DNA of 64,000 nt from assembly GCA_932294295.1 (NCBI GenBank), contig OW028581.1, positions 9,036,526-9,100,525 on the forward strand, read 5' to 3'. The position numbers and the translations under genes were made by a program. Every line of letters begins with the position of its first letter. Within the stretch, counting starts at the first letter, position 1. Source of the DNA: Alitta virens. Taxonomy: Eukaryota > Annelida > Polychaeta > Phyllodocida > Nereididae. Below the pieces are notes generated by a model. That model was not told the origin of the DNA, did not search any database, and was given only the letters and a program-made list of their open reading frames with translations. Below, in pieces: positions 11,609 to 21,323 of the stretch.

Positions 11609-14351
11609 TACACTCTAAATAATTTGGACGCCTGACGCGTAATAACATGTTCATTTCTTGCACATCCATGTTCTCCCAGATGTTCCCTTCATAAACACAT
11701 GTTGTTCTAAAATTTTGTTAACAAATTGAGTGTTCCATTCTAGAACTTCAGTGTTCTAGGTAGTGTTCAAAAACTGAACACTGTGTGTTGTGAGGTGTTC
11801 GGATCTAAGGATGCGTTCATGTTATGAACACTACTGTTCGGCATTTGCACACCTAGTGTTTATTGCTGTTCAGCAATGTTCATCCCTATCAATTAAGTGT
11901 CTACAAGATGTCCTTAACACTTGGTAGGCCGAAGTATTTAAGGGTAAGGGGATGGGGGTTTGCAAGAGGGTTACTCCCTAATATCCTAATTAGTAGATAC
12001 CCAAAATCCATTCTTCGGAATGTTTCCACCAATATTGGTAATAACAATAGTGCAATTTGGACAACTATTAATTTCTTAGTTGCAAATATTCATAAAATCC
12101 ATGAATTTTCATACTGTGACCTCTATGTCATAATGACATAGACCAGCCCTAAATCAATTGGGCGCCAAAGACCAGTGACCTGATTCCACTCTTAAGTTAG
12201 ATGACCTGTCTGGCAGTGCAACAAAGTCCTCCACGTGGTAAGTTTTAATCCCTATTTGTTAAAGACATTCTATGATTACATAAGCTGTTAATTCTTTTAA
12301 AGGAATTGAATATTCTTTAATTGTAGTTTCTTTGCGTTTTGAAGGATACATGGGAGTTATCAATTAGTAGTAATTGCATGTTCTTATATAACACATTCTT
12401 GTTTTGGATGTAAAAGGCTTTTTCTTCCAAGTTCAGGGTCATGTTCTAGTTAATTTTAAGGCAAGAATCAATTGGTTCATTTTAAATATGACACTTTATT
12501 TGCACAAAATATTCAGGAATTAAGTATTTTCAGCTAATTACACATTGACATATTATTATGATTATGTTGCATTTTCACTCTTTGCAGATTTTGTATGAAT
12601 TTTCATTGATGGTTGGACATGAACGGGTGACCAAGTTTGCCAACAATTTGAAAAAGCTTTGCGCAGCTGTGGAGACCCTGACTGAAGCAACACCGGTAAA
12701 TTCCACAATAACCCATAGTAGCTGAAGTACTAAACATTATCTAGCCTTACTGCTAAGATGTAAAGTTTTTCTTTTAAATACAGATCTCACATGGGTAAAC
12801 GGCATGGACTGTTTCACTGTCTTAAATTTGTTATATTTTATGTTTTTTTCTATGGGGTCCCTTTCACATGATGCCTGTACTACAGCATACTGAGAAGGAA
12901 ACCTGTTTTGACAGAAGTTCAGGCAAAGGGAAGAAGCAGAAGACAGAGAGCATTCTCAAGCTGTACAAGGTAAACTATGCATGACATTTTCAAAAATACA
13001 GCTGATCTTGCAGTGTACAACTACACTTGAAAAGGCAATCTGCATACATCGGTGTACTAAAGGTCTGATCCAATATATATTCACACTTCTTATAAAATAT
13101 CAAAAATTTGCTGTAACCTGTAGCTTAATAATTAGGTGATGTTGATGATATTAATATATCTAACAGTCTTTTTATTGATATTTTTGCAGGGAGTCCCGGA
13201 TGAACATATCGAGGAGAAGTTGAAGAGTGAGGAGGGAACACCTCTCCATATTGTTGCATTCATCTGACAGGGAGGAACTGACTGGAATCTACCTGGTTGG
13301 GGACAGTGTCTACATCCGGGTAGATGTCAAAGGGGCCATCATAGCTGCTGTGATGAAGCTGATGGCTTCTTATTATGTTTTTAATATAGATTACCCAAGG
13401 CAGTATTCCATGCTGATGGGCCTCTTTCAAATCCATAGATGGAGGAGCCATACAGGCGTGAAAAAACTAAAGAAATTTAATTTCTTCAATCAGAAATTAC
13501 AAAATGTGCTGAGGTCTCTTCCAGATCCCAAATAAATATTTTTTTATTATTGTTTGGGGACCCATCAGCTGTCAAATGCTGTCATTGGCAATATCTTAAA
13601 ATGGTTTGAAATATTATCTTCATATCTTCATGATGCATTAGTTATAATTGTACAAAAATACTACCTTATAAAATGTTATTTCTATTTCACCTCCCTGTAG
13701 TATTAATACACACTGTATAAGCTAATTTACAGGTTAATGTGTCACATGATTAAATTGACGTTTTCGCAGTTCAAATATTTATGTAACACTATGATCTAAG
13801 GCTGAATATTAAACATTGTTAAAGCTATGTCATTTTATAAGTTTTCATTATCTGAAAATGAGGTATAAATACTGTTTTTATTTTCCTCACTATTTAGGAA
13901 GACTAAAGGAGATTGCCTTATAAGTATGTTCTCCTTCTAATATTATTAATATATTTTCAGGCTAGCCATTATGAAATGGTGATGCTGCCTTAACTCCAGG
14001 ATGGCTCAGTGATGACGTGCGGCTGCAGCTCTGCAGAACACCTAGTGTTCAAGAAACGCCTTATGAACATGTATTTGGTTCATTATCTGTTACAGGCATC
14101 TGCAGCATCCATGGTGTTCATATGTAGAACACCTTAGAACACATTTTACATGTTCTATAATCATGAACACTGCTGTTCTAAGCATGAACACTAGTGTTCT
14201 GAGCCATCCTCTAAATATTAAAAACTGGCGTTCCCTACAATAACACTGGTGCTGATGAACTTTTAAGAACACCTGTGATGCGTTCATTATCTGTTACAGA
14301 AAAGGTGTTCAAATAAGTGTTTCATCTCTGAACACTGGTTTTAAGAGTGTA
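11609..14351 (+). mobile_element. DNA-transposon-like element with GAACAC/GTGTTC subterminal arrays
   Basis: The ends read TACACTCTAAA (11609) and TTTAAGAGTGTA (ending 14351), an inverted match of about 10 bp. Inside each end lies a cluster of the word GTGTTC or GAACAC, often as a palindrome of the form GAACACTnnTGTTC: 5' cluster about 11650-11885, 3' cluster about 14034-14340. Arrays of short subterminal words are typical of transposase binding sites in cut-and-paste elements. The interior holds a small spliced gene (12609-13535). A similar terminus (TACACTCTAAGAAAT) occurs alone at 36764. I could not identify a target-site duplication, so the exact borders and the superfamily are uncertain. 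Confidence 0.5.
12609..13535 (+). pseudogene. small three-exon gene with YYVFNIDYP C-terminus, one frameshift
   Basis: Exons by GT-AG borders and matching phase 0: 12588-12695 (ATG at 12609), 12886-12969 and 13190-13535. The first reading is MVGHERVTKFANNLKKLC..., then a basic linker with GKGKKQKTES, then GVPDEHIEEKLKSEEGTPLH. This frame stops at a TGA at 13265-13267. One base along, a second frame continues as SDREELTGIYLVGDSVYI and ends with MASYYVFNIDYPRQYS... and a TAA at 13533-13535. Together they would make about 165 residues. A C-terminal SYYVFN-x-YP block is, as I recall, shared by many unnamed proteins in fish and invertebrate genomes, often in repeats; that is memory, not a search. 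The shift (one extra base or two missing, about 13240-13265) makes this copy look dead unless it is a sequencing error. It sits inside a transposon-like element and within the proposed GPR19 intron. Confidence 0.55.
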
Positions 14352-14425
14352 GCATTCAAATCATGAAAAGATAACTTTAAACTGTGGTTGATTTGCTTGG
14401 TTTTCATTTTTTCAGGAGACTTGGG

Positions 14426-15592
14426 ATGACCCACTATGACGGCTGTGTCTTATCTGACTGTCCGAAAATATCTGCACCAGCCTTGGGGATGCCACCAAAT
14501 GATGACTGGCTGAGAGCGAACGCGCCATTGACGTCATTTATCATTTGTGTAATATGGGTTCTATCAGTATTCGGAAACTCTTTGATTTGCGTGGTTATAC
14601 AAAGATCGAGAAGACTCCAATCGACAACGAATTATTTTGTGATGTCCTTAGCGGTGGTAGATTTGGGGTTATCCGTGATGTGCACACCGTTTATCCTTGG
14701 AGATTATATTGCTGGTCGGTGGGTCTTTGGACTCATCATCTGTCCAATGGTTTACTTTCTCAAAGGGGTCGCTTCAGTGTCGACAATGTACATCTTATCC
14801 TGCATATGTATTGACCGCTTTTATACTATTTTATATCCACTTAGTTTCAAAGTTACTCGAAGAGGAGCAAAACGAATGATTTTTGGAAGTTTCACAGCAG
14901 CCATCTTGCTCAGTAGTCCTGCGTTATACTTTTTCCGAGTGAGGCAGTCCGCTCATGGACCACAATGCTTGAGTACCACCGGGGACAGCTGGATAGGTTT
15001 AACCTACATATCCATCCTTTGTGTATTGACTTATTTCTTCCCTATCTTAGGGATGTTGAGTGGACATAGTAGGGTGTTCCGATATATCTGGCAAGGGGGG
15101 ACAGCCGGCCGAGCTTTCCAGCGTACAATGAATCCCGTCCCTCGATCGAAGGTTAAGATGGTCAAATTGATAATAATTGTCAGCTTAGTGGTGACAATAC
15201 TACTGTTACCTTTGTATATGATGCACATCTACAACTGCACCAACTCCGTGCAGTATATCAGTTCGGTGTCGGGCGCTGCTGTTTTTATTGTGTTCTTTTC
15301 AATGACGATCGCCAAACCTTTGTTGTACCTCGTCCTTAATCCAAACTTCAGAAGAGGTTGCAAAGAAGTTTTCTGTATGTCCGCTTTAAAATGCTACAGA
15401 AGTAACATTTACACTGTAACTACTCCTTCAGCCTTAGCCAAACAGAACCACATCGGAACAATGGAGGAGACGGCTGGAAATGTGGCATTGCAAATGAGAT
15501 GTATCAATTCCCCCAGCAAAACTTTTGACAGAGCTACTGTTATGAGGAAAACTGCATGGCCAATGAATGGCAACAGCTCAACGAACTTGTGA
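14426..15592 (+). CDS. GPR19: GPR19-type orphan class A GPCR, 388 aa
   Basis: This is a rhodopsin-family receptor with a single coding exon. The start is the first ATG after the acceptor ending at 14415; the frame is open 14 codons further upstream, but that part lies mostly in the intron. Residues: TM1 about 36-58 with GNSL at 50-53; LAVVDL at 75-80; C106 before TM3 and C181 in extracellular loop 2 for the conserved disulfide; DRF (130-132) in place of DRY; SKVKMVK (241-247) entering TM6; AKPLLY (296-301) in place of NPxxY. TM6 lacks the CWxP motif (LLLPLY instead). The cytoplasmic tail (FRRGCKEVFCMSALKCYRS, KTFDR, TAWP) is the diagnostic match to vertebrate GPR19, which shares these variant motifs. 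The ligand is debated for the family. Cysteines in the tail may be palmitoylated. Confidence 0.92.
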   Translation: MTHYDGCVLSDCPKISAPALGMPPNDDWLRANAPLTSFIICVIWVLSVFGNSLICVVIQRSRRLQSTTNYFVMSLAVVDLGLSVMCTPFILGDYIAGRWVFGLIICPMVYFLKGVASVSTMYILSCICIDRFYTILYPLSFKVTRRGAKRMIFGSFTAAILLSSPALYFFRVRQSAHGPQCLSTTGDSWIGLTYISILCVLTYFFPILGMLSGHSRVFRYIWQGGTAGRAFQRTMNPVPRSKVKMVKLIIIVSLVVTILLLPLYMMHIYNCTNSVQYISSVSGAAVFIVFFSMTIAKPLLYLVLNPNFRRGCKEVFCMSALKCYRSNIYTVTTPSALAKQNHIGTMEETAGNVALQMRCINSPSKTFDRATVMRKTAWPMNGNSSTNL

Positions 15593-16560
15593 TACACATG
15601 AAACTCACTATTTGTTATTATCAAGATACTCTTACAGTAGATTCACTGCCATGGAATCTCTCTATTTGACCTTTTTATATTTCACAGTGCATTTCAACTT
15701 GCAATCCTCCTTAATAATGAACTTTCAAACTTGGTGAGGCATGATGGAACACAATGCCACCAGGTGAGGATTCTTCTTTTTGTTTAGTGAAATTTATCAG
15801 CGCCTGTGGACTCCAAACACTTCTTGATGACTAATTCCCTGAGTTTTCTCTAATAAAAAATTTGAAACTTCAACAATTTCCTGAGAAAAAGGTCTCATGC
15901 AGCAGCACTCCTACCGGTGAGCATAATTGATGTGTCATATTGAACACAGATCATGATTAGGAGTGGAAGATGCATGTTAAAAAAACATCAATTTTTAAAA
16001 TTTATTTTCCTTTGATGAAACTTCAGATTTCCTGAGTTTTCCCTGATTCTTTTCCACAGTTTTTCACAAGAGTTCATGAGAATCTCTAAATTGGAAGACA
16101 TCCAGGTTGAGCTGACGATCCCTGAAATCCCATATTTCCATGTTACTGGAATCAGCTGCACATCCAATGCATTGGCAATTCATGCTTATATTTTGTATTG
16201 TATATTTTGTACACTGCTGCAGAACATTTGATTATGTGAGTGCTGATGATGTATTGTTTTTGATATTGTGATATAAAATATAAAAATTACATGCAATGCA
16301 CGCAGAGCCTCATGGAAACATTATTATAAATGTATTGTTACTATTATTATTACCATTATTTTACAATATTTTCACCTAAATTTCATCGATTTGAATTTGA
16401 CTCACTGTAGTCGTACAGAAGCATATGCTTAAAAATGTGATTTACTTGAAATTTTTGATTGAAAACGACTTAAAATAAAATTTACACACATACATGAGGA
16501 GATCACATGTACGCACAGCGAATAAAAATAAATATTCAAACTGCAGATAAGTTGTTGTGG
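15593..16560 (+). other. GPR19 3' flank and probable 3' UTR
   Basis: AT-rich, no frame of note. AATAAA at 15852-15857 is the first canonical poly(A) signal after the stop; AT-rich text with more near-signals follows to about 16530. No repeat family recognised. Confidence 0.45.
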
Positions 16561-16599
16561 TTATTCTCTGCACTAAGATAAACTAAATACATATGCCAC

Positions 16600-17180
16600 T
16601 TCTGAGACTACCTGGTGATGGTCAAGAAACTGTTCAGAATCGCTTGGCAATGTGGATCGATGGACTGGCCTGCTTTGCTGGCCCGCTGCGACTAGCTGAC
16701 TCAGTATGCAGATAGGCGCTGCCATTAACCAGAAGGGATTCCTCCCGGTAGCGTGCGTGTGCATCGTAGGCTTTAACATTGGAAATTCATGGACCGGAAC
16801 GTGATCCCTAGTTTAAAATTAGCACAGCCAATCAGAAAATTCAGCCGTTTGGCCAATCAGCCATGCGGGATAGGTAGAGGCGACCTGCCTATCGCGTTTT
16901 CGCTTAGGCAGTTCCCAGCCAACCGGCCTGCTTGACTCGTTAGCATCGCTTCACCCAAAATCCACCGGGGGTCTACGCGCCTTACCATTGCGGCGCCTGC
17001 CTGGTGGAGTTGTATCGTACCACAATTTTGCACCCTGTTGCACCAATGTCGAAAATGGTCTATAGCATTGCAAAGCACACATTACACATGTGAAATGGGT
17101 CAGAAATTGTGGGTAGCAACCTGATGCATAATACCTCAAAGTGCAGTATGGCTAGGCCACGCATCTGGTGAGGATTTCTT
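16600..17180. promoter_or_regulatory. CpG-dense promoter-like patch with two CCAAT boxes
   Basis: This is the densest CpG patch in the window: I count roughly 20 CpG between 16740 and 17000, in an otherwise CpG-poor sequence. Two CCAATCAG boxes lie about 26 bases apart (AGCCAATCAG at 16827-16836; GCCAATCAG about 16852-16860). Possible donors downstream on the plus strand are CTG/GTGAGG near 17168 and AAGA/GTAAGA near 17229, the latter just after an ATGGCGCAAGA. No downstream coding exon could be tied to these, so a non-coding transcript, a distant gene or a GC-rich repeat are all possible. Confidence 0.35.
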
Positions 17181-18600
17181 GCAAGAGTGCAAAGTTGTCT
17201 GCTAAATTTTTAATCCAATATGGCGCAAGAGTAAGACCATGCCCAAGTGTGGTGTACTCGCTGAGGCAAAAATGTATTTAGATCTGTTCATACATTATTA
17301 ACTTCTTAGTATAAAACATTCTCATTTGGGTTTGTCTTAAGACAAATCCACTGAATGATTTGTAATAGAATAGAAACTATACCCTTGTAACCTGACAATT
17401 AAAAAGTTCACAAACTTGACTTGGCAAATTGATGATATGTCTAAATTGGGAAATTAAGCAGTCAGTCATTGTTTCCATTGTACCATGATGGTTGTTTATT
17501 GCACCAAAGCCAAATGATACATAACTCAAATGATACAAACAAGATGAGTTAAATTTTCCAACCAAATGCACATTAAACGTTTAGAATGTAAATTTTAGTT
17601 CGAGAGTTAGCTTCCCACTGGAAAAAAGTATGTACTATATAGGACCAAAATAACCCAACATTCACAATTGAACAAATTCACCCTCTGGTATAACACATTC
17701 GAAGTTGCATACAGGTGAGTCCTGATATAAACAGTTTGTCCACAAGAGGGCATTACCTCTACCCGCATTGACACTAGAATAACACCTAGTGTCCTTTTAT
17801 TTTAGACAAGCAGGAGAGTAGAAACAGCCAGGGAAACCTTCTGACAAAATATTTTGCTCAACATTGTATCAACTTCTATGACATAGCAGTATTATGTATA
17901 AGTTGTACCAAGTCTGCCATTATGTAAGGTATTTATCCAACTACATATTGTACCCCCTTGGTAAGCCAATTTAGAGTCTTTCTCAATTCCCTGAGGAGTG
18001 GTCAGTTAAGAACACTTTGTGAACATGAGAGCTCAGGAAGTCGCCAGTGCCATCACTGTGATTGGTTATTATCAATGAACTGTGCAATGGCATTGCAACA
18101 TTCAAATTATCTATATTTTCAATACACCTGTACAATTGTGCAGTAATGATTATAAAATTTTCTATGTATTAAATGTAATCTATTGTGCACTTTACATTGT
18201 TTGAATTGTACAATGTATACATGTACGAATAAATGATGCATATATGAAATTATGCATACGGATCAAAAGTTTACAAGACAGGTTGGTTCGCTCTGTTGCC
18301 AATTTCCATAATATGTTGGTAACCAAGTCATTCGACTCCTTCAGTTAGTGACATTTGATGATCAGTGTGAACTTTTTCAAATCTGGAGATTGTTTACTGT
18401 TTTCTGTTATCATTGTTCATAACACAAGTGCTCAATTAATTTTATTTTATTTCAAAATGATGCTTTATTAGCTGAAAAAGCTATTTTGATGGCATTTCTT
18501 GACAGGGTGATTACTAAACTGCAAGGGTTCTTTTAATGATGCTACTTCAGCATAAAATTACTTCACTGAATTATTAGTGACCCTACCGTAGTAAAAAGAA
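17181..18600. other. AT-rich DNA without recognised gene
   Basis: No convincing exon. A 16-base palindrome TTTGTCTTAAGACAAA lies near 17333-17348. The stretch around 17380-17570 has a minus-strand frame of 64 codons with no family resemblance. The text around 17965-18020 (CTCAATTCCCTGAGGAGT) resembles the SINE-type piece near 61070. Confidence 0.5.
17740..17752 (+). promoter_or_regulatory. CTCF-like motif
   Basis: CCACAAGAGGGCA agrees well with the core of the CTCF consensus known from bilaterians. It is a single short match between the receptor gene and the repeat-rich part of the window. Function as an insulator is inference. Confidence 0.3.
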
Positions 18601-18635
18601 AGAAACTACTGAGACACTCTCTCAATTCTATCCTT

Positions 18636-18702
18636 CAGTCTATGCTGAGGCAAGTAAAAGACCCCACCAATGGGTTAATGTGTAGAATGGTGCAGACTCC
18701 AA
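18636..18702 (+). mobile_element. SINE family A fragment
   Basis: It carries the middle part of the tRNA-derived SINE seen complete at 53415-53720 (TCTATGCTGAGGCAAGTAAAAG, then the CCCACCAATGGG and GACTCCAA words). It is cut off on the right by the family B SINE that follows in the opposite orientation. Confidence 0.6.
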
Positions 18703-18704
18703 CC

Positions 18705-18885
18705 AGTGTTGGTGGTGGATTAGGGCTTTACGTCCTGTATTTCTGCACCTGATGGGACAGGTAGGGACCATGGCAATGAGACAAAGGATGAAACAGTCAT
18801 CCAACATAGGCTCGACCGGGAATTGAACCCAGGACCTAGTGGTTGGAAGCCCAGTGCATTGAGACATTGACATTCCTGTCCATGA
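18705..18885 (-). mobile_element. SINE family B, tRNA-derived, minus strand
   Basis: Read on the minus strand it has a tRNA-like head with box B (GGTTCAATTCCCGG), then the text CATCCTTTGTCTCATTGCCATGG and a tail about cDNA-like words GGACGTAAAGCCC. The same structure in plus orientation is at 46505-46690 and again minus at 58005-58165. Some GATA-free flank suggests no tail array here. Confidence 0.65.
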
Positions 18886-18984
18886 GATGAATAACAAGTG
18901 TATGAAAATAGCAACAACAGGAAGCAGACAACATCAGATGGGTGAAATAATGAAAGTACAGACAGTCTGTTTGCTCGTATCACG

Positions 18985-19215
18985 GAATGCAAACATAGCC
19001 GAATACCATCTCTTGATTAGAGTATTTGTGATTGCTGTCCAGATGTATTTTGGAATCCACTGCAGGGGTAACCAAGGGATCCATTCTAGGCCTGGTATTC
19101 AATGCGATTTGTCCGAGGGGCAGACTGCGAAGCTCATTAATCATGGTGTCCGCCGACAATGCTTGGGCCCCTAAGTCAGCACTACCAATGCGAGACTCAT
19201 TTATCAGGCACAGAC
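18985..19215 (+). mobile_element. decayed repeat with weak reverse-transcriptase likeness
   Basis: It aligns over about 200 bases to 41890-42150 in inverted orientation (shared words CTCTTGATTAGAGTA, GGGTAACCAAGGGAT, CTAGGCCT, CTCATTAATCA). One frame reads GVTKGSILGLVFNAI, and the other copy reads RVTKGFVLGLLFNAI. Both resemble the reverse-transcriptase box GVPQGSxLGPLLF. This may be an old LINE relic, but the rest of the enzyme cannot be traced, so the assignment is weak. Confidence 0.35.
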
Positions 19216-19329
19216 CATATCCTGTCTGCTCTGATAGAAGACTTCAGGATCTTGTAATATAATCGAAGAATGCCTAATAACAATGTATTTAATGGTCCTG
19301 CATGTGAGTATGTGATGTCTACTCAACAG

Positions 19330-19440
19330 TGGATTACGATGCAACATTGATAAAACCATAGCTGGTTGATGTCCGCCATGATGGTTGTCAGGTTCGTGCA
19401 CGATGAGCACACACATTTCGGACTGGCAGCACAACTGTAT
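19330..19440. repeat. low-copy repeat, inverted partner at 21580-21655
   Basis: Shared text includes GGTTGATGTCCGCCATGATG and GTTCGTGCACGATGAGCACAC, found in reverse complement at 21580-21655 inside the hAT-type element. Nature unknown. Confidence 0.55.
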
Positions 19441-19887
19441 GCTTGCATTAAAGTAGTTTTTAACGAACCGGAAGTTGCCGCACTTAGTTGAGCATAGACT
19501 TAGATTGTGTTATGACCGATGCTGAACTTTCGTTGGCAATTAGATAAAGGGTTATTGATATATTTACTCTTAAAAAAACATCTGTTTGTAACTTTTGATT
19601 GGTTCTTTGAAATTGAACCATATTTTAATAATGTAGTCTTTGAGCAATAGACATAATTTATGAGTATGAATGACCTTGGATAAAAGGTCACAGGTCATTC
19701 TAAATTTTAAGATGAAAATTATTGTAATTAACTTAATAATTAAGGTAGAATCTTGAACAAGATGTCAAAATGTTTGCATAATATTTGACCTTGGTGAAGC
19801 GTTAGGTCATAGTTCATGGTCAAATGTCAAAAAGCTGGTATTTTTGACAGGTTTTGGGCCTGCTGAATGATGTTGAGTGATGTTGAC

Positions 19888-20238
19888 TAGGGCTGTACAC
19901 CTTTATCTTCAAAACAATACGATACGTATCACGATACAGTAAAACCGATACGATAGTATCGTGATATGTATCGTTAAACTATGACAGAACAAATAAACAT
20001 TTGGGAAACCTAATCAAATGGAAAGAGACTAATAAATTTAATGAACAAATCTTTATTATAACTTTAGACCCTCGTGGTTAGTCCTCATGTTATTATAGTC
20101 GGAGCACTGTATCCTTTGAAAACACTCAAAACATCTGGCCAGTCCATGTGTTTTTTGTCAAAATCGCCGATCTGCAGATCGTTTCAGTGTATCGTTATTA
20201 TTACATAACGATATATTGAGAACCGGTGTACAGCCCTA
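19888..20238. mobile_element. hAT-type MITE, 351 bp, with perfect 8-bp target duplication
   Basis: The ends are TAGGGCTGTACACC and GGTGTACAGCCCTA, perfectly inverted. The flanks carry an exact 8-bp duplication, ATGTTGAC, at 19880-19887 and 20239-20246, the size made by hAT transposases. The interior is rich in the nested palindromic words CGATACGTATC and TATCGTTA. It has no coding frame, so it is non-autonomous. A related longer copy is at 23480-23910. Confidence 0.88.
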
Positions 20239-20487
20239 ATGTTGACAGATGTTGACTGATGTTGTGGCATCCACATGATAACTCAATGCAATAACACATA
20301 ACATAACAAAGTAACTGAAGACTTTAACTGGGTGAAGCCCCCATAACTGTTTCAGTAACAGTTACAGTTGACTCGTTTTATATTACATTTATCTTTATTA
20401 TAAGTAGTAGACAATAATAAATATGAGAAAAAAAAGTAAGCCAAAATGTGTGCATGAAAAAGTTAGCAAGGCACTGATATAATAATG

Positions 20488-21291
20488 CAGGGGCGGATTT
20501 AGAGGGGGATCAAGAGGGTCCTGATTACCCCCTTGCCCTTTTCCTCTGTAAAAAAAACTGGCAGTGGAGGGTGACAAAGATTCGCCTTTGGGGTCAGCGG
20601 GGAAGGAACAGATTAGCAGTGCCACTGTTACTCATTTTGTCACTCTTTACAACTCATGTCAGAATGTCTTTCTTAAGATTCATTCTTTTATATCGTTTTG
20701 CTCTTCAATCTATGGCATTCAGAATTGTGACCTGACAAAAACTGAAATATTACAAACTGCATTGAGAAAGTGTCTACGAGACGTGTGGCAGCTTCTCTAT
20801 AGGACACACTCTCACTTGCTGCCATCACTGTCAAATTCTATGTGCCGTAAACACATGTTGGTGAAACGATTCATTAAGTTTGCCTGCAATGGTTTGCAAC
20901 ACAATTCCCCAGAAATCCGTTATATGTTGAATACTGCTGTGACATTACAAAACACTAGCTTTGCAAAAAGTCTGAGATTTGCAAGCAAGGAAACTCAACT
21001 AGTCCCTGAATCTTTCAGTGATCAGAGAGTGTATTTCTGTGTACAACAAATCATGAAGGAGTGTGAGCAGCAGTGTAAAATTTTGGACGATTGCAGGACT
21101 TCCCATACTATATCAGAATTGGCTAATTTGAGGGATGGACTGTTTGATTCAATTCTGACTAGAAATGAGACTATTGAACTTTTAAATACTCTTTGCTTAC
21201 AATGATCCAATTAATTTATTTGATTGTAAATTTTTAAATGTAATATGATTATATGACTCAAACTTTGTACCAATGGTGTGTGAATAAAGAT

Positions 21292-21323
<32 letters not shown>

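Noticed and set aside
14162..14210. Steroid-receptor response elements (AGAACAnnnTGTTCT)
   Set aside because: The half-sites in the GAACAC palindromes are spaced four bases apart, not three, and they occur in arrays at the ends of a transposon-like element.
14545..14879. Alternative-frame ORFs inside the GPR19 exon
   Set aside because: They are shadows of the receptor frame; only the 14426-15592 frame carries the family motifs.
16857..17139. Minus-strand frames in the CpG-dense patch
   Set aside because: GC-rich composition lowers stop frequency. The two overlapping frames disagree, and neither has splice or family support.
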